A program made the translations under genes and the position numbers. Shown piece by piece: positions 1-5,713 of a DNA stretch of 7,143 bases. The notes beneath the pieces are model-generated. The model ran no database searches. It was not told where the DNA came from and was given only the letters and a program-made list of their open reading frames with translations. The stretch comes from CADEFF01 sp964569315 (GTDB taxonomy: Bacteria; Pseudomonadota; Alphaproteobacteria; Dongiales; Dongiaceae), in NCBI GenBank assembly GCA_964569315.1, contig CAZMUZ010000160.1, positions 1 to 7,143 of the forward strand. The letters run 5' to 3'. Each line of letters opens with the position of its first letter. Positions within the stretch are counted from its first letter, which is position 1.

Positions 1-332
1 AGCAGCGGCGGCTCGTCGCCGACCGCTGCCGCCTCATGCCGCAGCGGATCGACCTGCAGCGGTCCCGCCTCGCGGCCGCCATAGCCGCGGGTCACGAAGG
101 CGGGGCGATGGCCGCGCGCGAGGAGGTGGCGCGCGAGCGCGATCGCGGCCGGGGTCTTGCCGGCGCCGCCGACGGTCGCGGCCCCGACGCAGATCACCGG
201 GATCGATGCCTTTGCCGGCCTTCCCGTCGCCTGATGCAGCCGGCGGAACCCGTCATAGGCGAGGGCGGCTGGCGCCAGCAGCGCCGGCAGGATCGAGGCG
301 CTCCCCCGGCGCCAGAAGCCGGGCGGGTTCAT
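1..332 (-). CDS. lpxK: LpxK, tetraacyldisaccharide 4'-kinase (N-terminal 110 residues; 3' end outside window)
   Basis: LpxK phosphorylates the 4' position of the lipid A disaccharide precursor at the inner face of the inner membrane, using ATP. The visible N-terminus starts MNPPGFWRRG and has a short hydrophobic stretch (about residues 13-25), which in this family anchors the protein to the membrane. The P-loop region VGAATVGGAGKTP (residues 49-61) is followed by the family blocks TRGYGGREAGP (81-91) and VGDEPPLL (104-111). The ATG overlaps the waaA stop by 4 bp (ATGA), so translation is probably coupled. One oddity is that the residue after VG in the P-loop region, commonly Asn in LpxK (GN.T.GG), is Ala here. 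The rest of the kinase lies beyond position 1. The family call is secure, and waaA-lpxK adjacency is common in alphaproteobacteria. Confidence 0.93.
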   Translation of the reverse strand, partial: MNPPGFWRRGSASILPALLAPAALAYDGFRRLHQATGRPAKASIPVICVGAATVGGAGKTPAAIALARHLLARGHRPAFVTRGYGGREAGPLQVDPLRHEAAAVGDEPPL

Positions 333-1615
333 GGCGCGGTCCGCGCCAGCGCCTGCGCCGCGAACGGCCCGAGCGCCGCCATGATGCGATCCAGCACCGC
401 CGCCTCGTCCGCAGCGAAGCCCCGGGCGGCGGCGGCCATGCGGGCGCGCGCATGGCGATCCTCCAGCAATTCGCCCGCGGCCTGGCCGAGCGCCGCCGCA
501 TCGGCGACGCGCCGGCAGCCGCCCCGCGCCTCGAGGCGGCGATAGAGATCGGCGAAGTTCGCAACGCCCGGCCCGGAGAGGATCGCGCGGTCGAGCTGCG
601 CCGGCTCCAGCGGATTGTGCCCGCCCATCGGCACGAAGGCGCCGCCCATCACCACGAGATCGGCGAGACGATAGAGGAGGCCCATCTCGCCGAGGCTGTC
701 GGCGAGATAGAGCTCGGTCCAGCCGTCCGGCGCGGCGCCGGCCGAGCGTCGCGCCACGCGGAAGCCGAGCGTGCCGAGCTCGGCGGCGATGGCACCGCCG
801 CGATCGGGGTGGCGCGGGGCGACGATGGTGAGAAGGTCGCGATGGCGCGCCGCCAGCGCGCGATGGAGCGCGGCCGCGATGGTTTCCTCGCCCGCATGGG
901 TGCTGGCGAAAAGCAGGACGGGGCGCTCGCGCAAGGCGTCGCGGAGCCGCGCGAGCTCGGCCTCGTCATGCGGCAAGGGCGGTGCGGCGGATTTGAGGTT
1001 CCCGGTGACGGTCACGGCGCGCGCGCCGATCGTGCGGTAGCGCCCCGCCTGATCCTCGTCCGGCGCCAGGATGAGCGAGAAGCTGCCGAGCAGCGTCGTG
1101 GCCCAGCCGCGCGCCCGGCCCCAGCGCGTCTCGGCGCGCGCCGAAAGCCGCGCATTGACGAGGGCGAGCGGAATGCCGCGCCGCCGCGCCTCCGCGATGA
1201 GCTGCGGCCAGAGCTCGGATTCGACGAAGACGCCGAGATCGGGCCGCCAGTGATCGAGGAAGCGCCGGACCCAGGCGGGGGCATCGAGCGGCAGGAACTG
1301 GTGGCGCGCCGAGGGCGGCAGTCGCTCGGCCAGCAATCTCGCCGAGGTCACCGTGCCGGAGGTCACCAGGAAGGAGAGATCGGGATGGTCGCGGCTGAGC
1401 GCCTCGATCAGCGGCAGCAGCGAGAGCGCCTCGCCGATGCTGGCGCCATGGAGCCAGGCGAGCCGTCCCGGTGGGCGCGGCGCCGAGGCCACGCCGTAGC
1501 GTTCGGAAAGCCGTGCCGGGTCCTCCTTGCCGGCCGCGGCGCGCCGCGCGAGATAGGCGGGGAGGAAGGGGGCCGCGGCGGCCATGCCGGCGCGATAGAG
1601 CAGCGGCGCGATCAT
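329..1615 (-). CDS. waaA: WaaA (KdtA), 3-deoxy-D-manno-octulosonic acid transferase
   Basis: WaaA transfers Kdo from CMP-Kdo to the lipid A precursor, the first step of LPS core assembly, and is membrane-anchored on the cytoplasmic side. From the chosen ATG the protein is 428 residues, close to the usual length of about 425. A hydrophobic N-terminus (residues 1-22) precedes the GT-B N-domain. HGASIGEALSLLPLI (56-70) contains the expected catalytic Glu62. Further blocks are TSGTVTSARL (85-94), ESELWPQLI (132-140), TGNLKSA (204-210), APRHPDR (266-272) and ADSLGEMG (305-312). The C-terminal sugar-nucleotide site has GGAFVPMGGHNPLEPA (324-339). The reading frame is open up to 1882, but the upstream part is Arg/Pro/Ala-rich out-of-frame msbA sequence, and MIAPLLYRAG matches the family N-terminus. 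No Shine-Dalgarno sequence is seen; the start overlaps the stop of a 33-codon ORF (ATGA). The stop overlaps lpxK. Confidence 0.93.
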   Translation of the reverse strand: MIAPLLYRAGMAAAAPFLPAYLARRAAAGKEDPARLSERYGVASAPRPPGRLAWLHGASIGEALSLLPLIEALSRDHPDLSFLVTSGTVTSARLLAERLPPSARHQFLPLDAPAWVRRFLDHWRPDLGVFVESELWPQLIAEARRRGIPLALVNARLSARAETRWGRARGWATTLLGSFSLILAPDEDQAGRYRTIGARAVTVTGNLKSAAPPLPHDEAELARLRDALRERPVLLFASTHAGEETIAAALHRALAARHRDLLTIVAPRHPDRGGAIAAELGTLGFRVARRSAGAAPDGWTELYLADSLGEMGLLYRLADLVVMGGAFVPMGGHNPLEPAQLDRAILSGPGVANFADLYRRLEARGGCRRVADAAALGQAAGELLEDRHARARMAAAARGFAADEAAVLDRIMAALGPFAAQALARTAP

Positions 1616-1713
1616 CGCGCCGGCCCGGAAGCGGCGCGGGAGAGGCTGTCGGGCCGGCTCGCACGCGCGGCCGGCGAAAGATCGGCATCCAGGCGGCGGG
1701 GCGGGGAGGTCAT
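1612..1713 (-). CDS. Possible 33-codon mini-ORF between msbA and waaA
   Basis: An ATG 17 bp after the msbA stop opens 33 codons that end in a TGA overlapping the waaA ATG (ATGA). The peptide begins MTSPPRRLDADLSPAARAS; it is Ala/Arg/Ser/Pro-rich, with no signal peptide, membrane segment or recognisable motif. A weak GAAGG lies 12 nt before its ATG. The waaA start has no ribosome binding site of its own, so one possible role is to deliver ribosomes to waaA by termination-reinitiation. It could equally be untranslated spacer in GC-rich DNA, where stop codons are rare. Many alphaproteobacteria carry a DUF374 lysophospholipid acyltransferase gene near this position; I see no convincing remnant of one. 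Confidence 0.2.
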   Translation of the reverse strand: MTSPPRRLDADLSPAARASRPDSLSRAASGPAR

Positions 1714-1730
1714 GACGGGCGCCCGCCTTC

Positions 1731-3530
1731 TCAGCCGATGACGCGCCGCTCCGTCTGCGGCGCGTCCTGCGGGGCGGGGTCCTCCGCGAAGTCGCGCGCC
1801 TGGAGCCGGGCATAGACGCCGGCGCGCGCGACGAGCTCGGCATGGCGGCCCGATTCGACGACGCGGCCGCCCTCGAGCACATAGATGCGATCCGCGCGCG
1901 CCACGGTCGCGAGCCGGTGCGCGATGACGAGGGTGGTGCGCCCGCTTTTCAGCCGCTCGAGCGCGCCCTGCACCTGGCGCTCGCTCTCCGTGTCGAGCGA
2001 CGAGGTCGCCTCGTCCAGCAGCAGGATCGGCGCATCGCGCAGCATGGCGCGGGCGATGGCGATGCGCTGGCGCTGCCCGCCCGAAAGCCGGGAGCCGCGC
2101 GGCCCCACCGGGCTGTCGAGCCCCTGCGGCAGGGCCTGGATGAAGCCCCAGGCATCGGCCGCCTCCGCGGCGGCGATGACGGCCGCCTCGTCCGCCTCCG
2201 GCCGGCCATAGCGGATGTTGGCGCGGACCGTGTCGTCGAAGAGCAGCACGTCCTGGCTCACCAGCGCGATGGCGCGCCGCAGCGAGGCGAGCGTGACGCC
2301 CGCGATGTCCTGCCGGTCGATGGTGACGCGTCCCGCCTGCGGCTCGAAGAAGCGCAGGATGAGGTTCATGACCGTCGATTTCCCGGCACCCGACGGGCCC
2401 ACCAGCGCGATCGTGGCCCCCGCCGGCACCTCGATATCGACGCCGGCAAGCGCGGGCGTGCCCTCGCCATAGGCGAACTCCACCCGCTCCAGCCGGATAG
2501 CGCCGCCGGCGATCGCGAGCGCCCGGGCGCCCGGCCGGTCGGCGATCTGCGCCGGCATGTCGAGCAGGCCGAAGATGCGCTCGGCCGACGCGAGCCCCGC
2601 CTGGAGCGAGGCGTTCATCTGCGCCAGCCGCTTCAGCGGCTCGTAGGCGAGCAGCACGGCGGTGATGAAGGAGAAGAAGGCGCCCGGGGTGCGCACGCCC
2701 TCGACCACCTGCGTGCCGCCATAGAACATCACCGCGACGATCACCGCACCGATGATCGTCTCCAGGATCGGATAGCTGAGGGCGCGGTTGCGGCCGGCGC
2801 GCGACTGCAGGCTCTGCACGCGGGCGATCGCGGTATCGGCGCGTTCGGTCTCGACGCGCTCCATCCCATAGGCCTTCACCTGGCGAATGCCCTGGAAGCT
2901 CTCGACGAGGAAGGAGGTGAAGTTCGCGACCTCGACCTGCGACGACCGGCTGATCCGGCGCATGCGCTTGCCGAGCCGTGCGATCGGCACCGCCGCGATC
3001 GGAATGGCGACGGCGGCGATCGAGGCCAGCAGCCAGTCCTGATAGAACATGACGCCGACCAGCCCGACCAGCGTCAGCAGGTCCTTGCCGACATTGGTGA
3101 CGAGGTTCGAGGTCGCATCGCGGAGCTGGCCGGTGTCGCTCGTCACGCGCGAGACGAGCTTTCCCGGCGGGTACTCGTGATAGAAGGCGAGATCGGCGCC
3201 CAGCAGGTGCCGGAACACGCGGCGCTGCAGGCTGGCCACGATGTCGAGGCCGACCTTGATCATCAGCACGGTCTGCGCATAGGTCGCGACGCCGCGGACG
3301 GCGAAGGTGGCGAAGATCGCGGCCCCGACGACCATGAGCGCGCGCATGTCGTGCTCGGCGAAGACGCGGTCGAGCACCTTCTCCATCTGCCAGGCGAGCA
3401 TCGCCGTGCAGCCGGCGGCCAGCGCCATGAAGAGGATCGCGATCGCCATGCGCTTGAGCTGCGGCCGGATCTCCTCCCGGAAGAGGCGGCCGATGAGCGC
3501 GGCGCTGGAAGGCGGCAAAGGGGCGGCCAT
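1731..3530 (-). CDS. msbA: MsbA-type lipid A / lipid flippase, ABC half-transporter with fused permease and ATPase
   Basis: The protein has 599 residues, near the usual size of about 580-610. It would act as an inner-membrane homodimer flipping core-lipid A (and possibly other lipids) to the periplasmic leaflet. The first 320 residues form a type IV exporter membrane domain with about six helices, roughly 27-48, 64-86, 148-163, 165-185, 255-276 and 282-298. The coupling-helix-like sequence FYHEYPPGKLVSR lies at 116-128. The ATPase domain is complete: A-loop Tyr354, Walker A GPSGAGKST (378-386), Q-loop Gln426, signature LSGGQ (482-486), Walker B ILLLDE (502-507), D-loop SLD (511-513) and switch His538. 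The short C-terminal tail is acidic and polar. The neighbours waaA and lpxK support a role in LPS export, whereas the upstream glycosyltransferase allows a wider lipid substrate. ABC exporters of this class look alike, so substrate assignment rests on context. No strong ribosome binding site is visible. Confidence 0.9.
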   Translation of the reverse strand: MAAPLPPSSAALIGRLFREEIRPQLKRMAIAILFMALAAGCTAMLAWQMEKVLDRVFAEHDMRALMVVGAAIFATFAVRGVATYAQTVLMIKVGLDIVASLQRRVFRHLLGADLAFYHEYPPGKLVSRVTSDTGQLRDATSNLVTNVGKDLLTLVGLVGVMFYQDWLLASIAAVAIPIAAVPIARLGKRMRRISRSSQVEVANFTSFLVESFQGIRQVKAYGMERVETERADTAIARVQSLQSRAGRNRALSYPILETIIGAVIVAVMFYGGTQVVEGVRTPGAFFSFITAVLLAYEPLKRLAQMNASLQAGLASAERIFGLLDMPAQIADRPGARALAIAGGAIRLERVEFAYGEGTPALAGVDIEVPAGATIALVGPSGAGKSTVMNLILRFFEPQAGRVTIDRQDIAGVTLASLRRAIALVSQDVLLFDDTVRANIRYGRPEADEAAVIAAAEAADAWGFIQALPQGLDSPVGPRGSRLSGGQRQRIAIARAMLRDAPILLLDEATSSLDTESERQVQGALERLKSGRTTLVIAHRLATVARADRIYVLEGGRVVESGRHAELVARAGVYARLQARDFAEDPAPQDAPQTERRVIG

Positions 3531-3557
3531 GTATCTCGGGATTCCGATGCGAACGAA

Positions 3558-3583
3558 CCGGCCCGGACCATAGCACGGGCCGG
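3558..3583 (-). terminator. GC-rich 8-bp inverted repeat in the glycosyltransferase-msbA gap (possible weak terminator)
   Basis: CCGGCCCG (3558-3565) and CGGGCCGG (3576-3583) are perfectly complementary around a 10-nt loop. In minus-strand transcription the stem comes 38 bp after the glycosyltransferase stop and 28 bp before the msbA start. The bases after it (TTCGTTCG) are only mildly T-rich, so full intrinsic termination is doubtful. The loop contains TATGGT on the minus strand, resembling a -10 element, but I found no good -35 at normal spacing. It could attenuate read-through or be a protein site. Confidence 0.3.
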
Positions 3584-3592
3584 GCCTGCATG

Positions 3593-3651
3593 CGTCACCC
3601 GCCGGGTGGCAAGGCGGCTATTACTCCGCCGCCCGGGCGAGGCGGGTGACG
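3593..3651. repeat. 11-bp perfect inverted repeat spanning the glycosyltransferase stop codon
   Basis: CGTCACCCGCC (3593-3603) and GGCGGGTGACG (3641-3651) are exact reverse complements separated by 37 nt. Inside lies a second small stem, GGCGG (3613-3617) with CCGCC (3626-3630) around an 8-nt loop that contains the glycosyltransferase stop (3621-3623). The transcript could fold into a two-tier hairpin at the 3' end of that gene, a typical place for mRNA 3'-end protection or attenuation. In such GC-rich DNA a chance match of this length is possible. Confidence 0.35.
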
Positions 3652-4655
3652 GGCACCAGGTTCGCCGCGAACTGGCTCGCCGAATGGGGCCAGGAGTAGC
3701 GCAGCGCATGGCCGCGGCAGCGCGTGCCGGAGATCCGCCGCGCCTCGGCGACCGCGCGCCCCAGATCCTCGTCGAGCACGCCGCAGCCGCTGCCGGCGAT
3801 CACGTCGAGCGGACCCGGCACCGGGAAGGCCGCGACGGGAAGGCCGCTCGCCAGCGCCTCGAGCAGCACGAGGCCGAAGGTGTCGGTGCGGCTCGGGAAG
3901 ACGAAGAGGTCGGCCGCCGCATAATGCCGCGCCAGCGCCTCGCCGCGCTCGGCGCCGACGAAGACCGCGTCGGGATGGCGTCGCTCGAGGCTCGCCCGCG
4001 CCGGGCCGTCGCCGACCACGAGCTTGCTGCCGGGAAGCGGCAGGGCGAGGAAGGCGTCGATGTTCTTTTCGACCGCGACCCGCCCGACATAGAGATGGAT
4101 CGGCCGCGGCAGGTCGAGGAAGGGTTCGGCGCGCGGCCGGAAGAGATCGGTATCGACGCCGCGCGTCCAGCGCCGGATGTTGCGGAAGCCGCGGCGGGAA
4201 AGCTCGGCCTCGATCGTCTCGGTCGCAACCATCACGCCCGAGGAGGGCGCGTGGAAGCCGCGCATCGCCGCATAGCCGAACGCCACCGGCAGGCCGGTCC
4301 GCGCCTGGATATATTCCGGGAAGCGCGTGTGATAGGCGGTGGTGAAAGGCAGCCCGCGCTCGAGGCAGTAACGCCGCGCGGCGCGGCCGATCGGCCCTTC
4401 GGTCGCGATATGGATCGCCGTCGGCCGGAACTGCTCGATGAGCCGCCGGCAGCGCGCATAGGGCCGGAGTGCCAGGCGGATCTCGGGATAGCTGGGGCAG
4501 GGCAGGGTGCGGAAGAGCCGCGGCTCGATCGTCCGCACGCGATGGCCGGCACGGCGAAGCTCCGCGGTGACCCGGCCGAGGGTGCGCACCACGCCGTTCA
4601 CCTGCGGCCGGCCGGCATCGGTCGCGATGAGGATGCGGGCGGTGCCGTCGATCAT
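3621..4655 (-). CDS. GT4-family glycosyltransferase, probably diacylglycerol glycosyltransferase (Agt-like)
   Basis: The 344-residue GT-B enzyme would transfer a sugar from a nucleotide sugar to a lipid at the cytoplasmic face of the membrane. The N-terminal acceptor domain has ATDAGRPQVNGVVRTL (11-26), the PQ.NGVV hallmark of the GT4 branch that holds MgtA, SqdX and alphaproteobacterial glycolipid synthases. The donor domain shows YVGRVAVEKNID (189-200), VGDGPARASL (214-223) and SRTDTFGLVLLEALASG (255-271). In the latter the E-x7-E pair appears as Asp258/Glu266, as I recall for TDTFG-type members. The reading frame is open to 4862, but homology starts at MIDGTARILIATD, 16 bp after the stop of the phosphoesterase gene. 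No Shine-Dalgarno sequence is seen, suggesting coupling to the upstream gene. Pairing of a PlcP-like phosphoesterase with an Agt glycosyltransferase is described in alphaproteobacteria that replace phospholipids with glycolipids when phosphate is scarce. An LPS sugar transferase is the main alternative. The family is secure; the acceptor is inferred. Confidence 0.9.
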   Translation of the reverse strand: MIDGTARILIATDAGRPQVNGVVRTLGRVTAELRRAGHRVRTIEPRLFRTLPCPSYPEIRLALRPYARCRRLIEQFRPTAIHIATEGPIGRAARRYCLERGLPFTTAYHTRFPEYIQARTGLPVAFGYAAMRGFHAPSSGVMVATETIEAELSRRGFRNIRRWTRGVDTDLFRPRAEPFLDLPRPIHLYVGRVAVEKNIDAFLALPLPGSKLVVGDGPARASLERRHPDAVFVGAERGEALARHYAAADLFVFPSRTDTFGLVLLEALASGLPVAAFPVPGPLDVIAGSGCGVLDEDLGRAVAEARRISGTRCRGHALRYSWPHSASQFAANLVPVTRLARAAE

Positions 4656-4671
4656 GCGAGGAGACGAAGGG

Positions 4672-5463
4672 TCATGCGACCGCGGCGGCCGGCTCGAAGA
4701 GCGAAAGGCTCCGTTCCTCGGCCCAATGCAGGATCTCGAGCCGGCCGTCCTGATGCTCGACGAGGGCGGTACAGCTTTCCACCCAGTCGCCGTCATTGGC
4801 ATAGAGGATGCCGCCGATCCGGCGGATCTCGGCCTTGTGGATATGGCCGCAGACCACGCCATCCACGCCGCGCCGCCGGGCTTCCTCGGCGACGGCGCGT
4901 TCGTAGTCGTCGATATATTTGACCGCGTCCTTGACGCGCTGCTTCAACCAGGCGGAGAGCGACCAGTAGGGATATCCCAAGCTGCGGCGGCCGATATTGA
5001 ACCAGTGATTGAGCTGCAGCATGACGCGGTAGGCCCAGTCGCCGAGCAGCGCCAGCCACCGGGCATATTTCACGATGCCGTCGAACTCGTCGCCATGCAG
5101 CACGAGCAGCCGCCTGCCGTCGGCGGTCAGATGGATCGCCTCCTTTGCGAGTGCGACGCCGCCGAACTGCATGTCGGTATAGTCGCGCAAGGGTTCGTCG
5201 TGGTTGCCCGGGACGTAGATGACGCGGGTGCCCTTGCGCGCCTTGCGCAGGAGCTTTTGCACCACGTCGTTATGCGCCTGCGGCCAGTACCAGCCGCGCC
5301 GGAGGCGCCAGCAATCGATGATGTCGCCCACCAGATAGAGCTGCTCGCAATCCACATGCTTCAGGAAATCGAGCAGGAACTCGGCCTTGCAGCCGCGCGT
5401 GCCGAGATGGATGTCGGAGAGGAAGACCGTGCGATAGCGGCGGGGGGCGATCCACTGGTCCAT
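4672..5463 (-). CDS. Metallophosphoesterase, PlcP-like phospholipase C (often annotated UDP-2,3-diacylglucosamine diphosphatase)
   Basis: The protein has 263 residues. It is a calcineurin-like dinuclear-metal phosphoesterase with all motifs in place: SDIHLG (Asp17, His19), GDIID (Asp47, Asp50), GNHDE (Asn87, His88), LHGDEFD (His123) and GHIHKAE (His207, His209). A C-terminal block YANDGDWVESCTALVE (221-236) follows. No signal peptide or membrane segment is seen, so it should be cytosolic or peripheral. Automated annotation usually calls this group LpxH, but true LpxH carries GNRDF where this protein has GNHDE. The GNHD form fits the Sinorhizobium PlcP type, which splits phosphatidylcholine-type lipids into diacylglycerol and a phospho-headgroup during phosphate starvation. 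The downstream glycosyltransferase and the divergent lipid kinase both use diacylglycerol, which supports that role. The ATG at 5463 gives the family N-terminus; a weak AGGG lies 13 nt upstream. LpxH-like activity cannot be excluded. Confidence 0.88.
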   Translation of the reverse strand: MDQWIAPRRYRTVFLSDIHLGTRGCKAEFLLDFLKHVDCEQLYLVGDIIDCWRLRRGWYWPQAHNDVVQKLLRKARKGTRVIYVPGNHDEPLRDYTDMQFGGVALAKEAIHLTADGRRLLVLHGDEFDGIVKYARWLALLGDWAYRVMLQLNHWFNIGRRSLGYPYWSLSAWLKQRVKDAVKYIDDYERAVAEEARRRGVDGVVCGHIHKAEIRRIGGILYANDGDWVESCTALVEHQDGRLEILHWAEERSLSLFEPAAAVA

Positions 5464-5492
5464 GCGCGGGTTGCGACCCTTGCCTTCACCGG

Positions 5493-5522
5493 CGACTCGG
5501 GGAAGCCGTTTTTTCCGAGTCG
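5493..5522 (-). repeat. 8-bp inverted repeat (hairpin) in the predicted phosphoesterase leader
   Basis: CGACTCGG (5493-5500) and CCGAGTCG (5515-5522) are perfect reverse complements around a 14-nt loop holding a six-base T-run (A-run on the minus strand). In the minus-strand transcript, GGAA and TTCC inside the loop can pair in a shifted register. It ends 30 nt before the phosphoesterase ATG. If the promoter proposed at 5531-5564 is real, the stem would sit at the very 5' end of the mRNA, where hairpins often protect transcripts. It could instead be a dyad operator. Confidence 0.4.
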
Positions 5523-5530
5523 ATGCCCGC

Positions 5531-5564
5531 TCGATACCGGAAGATTGTGACAGCCGCGCGAAGC
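5531..5564 (-). promoter_or_regulatory. Candidate PhoB-type promoter for the phosphoesterase-glycosyltransferase pair
   Basis: On the minus strand CTGTCAC (5553-5547) is an exact PHO-box half-site. It is followed by 10 nt and then TATCGA (5536-5531), a -10-like hexamer. Ten nucleotides between the second PHO repeat and the -10 is the layout of classical PhoB promoters such as E. coli phoA, where the repeat replaces the -35. The expected first half-site, four nt upstream (GCTTCGC, 5564-5558), matches poorly, so the call rests on one good half-site plus spacing. The implied start near 5524 leaves a leader of about 60 nt. Confidence 0.3.
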
Positions 5565-5613
5565 CGTGATATTTCCGCCGGCGGACGGGGGCCAGCCGCC
5601 CCGGCGGGCCGCG

Positions 5614-5650
5614 CGGTCATCGGCCGGTCCCGCCGTCATCAGCCGGTCAT
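5614..5650 (+). promoter_or_regulatory. Cluster of PHO-box-like 7-mers at 11-bp spacing upstream of the lipid kinase
   Basis: CCGTCAT (5633-5639) and CGGTCAT (5644-5650) are 7-mers four bases apart, the 7+4+7 geometry of a PHO box, each matching CTGTCAT at six of seven positions. A second, weaker pair lies just upstream: CGGTCAT (5614-5620) and CGGTCCC (5625-5631). All four point toward the lipid kinase at 5714. The hexamer 10 nt downstream (GAGTCT, 5661-5666) is a poor -10, so promoter activity is unproven. Such repeats can also arise from biased GC-rich composition. Confidence 0.28.
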
Positions 5651-5713
5651 CCGGCCGGGCGAGTCTGGTCTGCCGCGACTCCCTTGTCTCCCCGCATCCG
5701 GTGCCTTTGCTGA

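Noticed and set aside
206..1741. 511-codon open frame on the plus strand
   Set aside because: It is antisense to waaA, which carries all its family motifs, and its composition is typical of a shadow frame.
1616..1882. Longer waaA start at 1882
   Set aside because: The extra 89 residues overlap the msbA 3' end, are low-complexity and do not resemble WaaA.
1612..3591. 659-codon minus-strand frame
   Set aside because: It runs out of frame through msbA and gives an Arg/Ala/Gly-rich product without motifs. Only its last 33 codons, outside msbA, are considered as a possible mini-ORF.
4656..4862. Longer glycosyltransferase start at 4862
   Set aside because: The extra 69 residues are out-of-frame phosphoesterase sequence; GT4 homology begins at the internal Met.
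1842..4922. 1026-codon open frame on the plus strand
   Set aside because: It lies antisense to msbA, the glycosyltransferase and part of the phosphoesterase. Its Arg/Glu/His/Asp-rich product has no motif, as expected for a shadow frame in GC-rich DNA.
4672..5463. Assignment as genuine LpxH
   Set aside because: The protein has GNHDE where LpxH has GNRDF, and its genomic partner is a glycolipid-type glycosyltransferase. This is not fully excluded without a tree.
5509..5514. Intrinsic terminator based on the T-run
   Set aside because: The six Ts lie inside the loop of the dyad rather than after the stem, and no gene on the plus strand ends before it.
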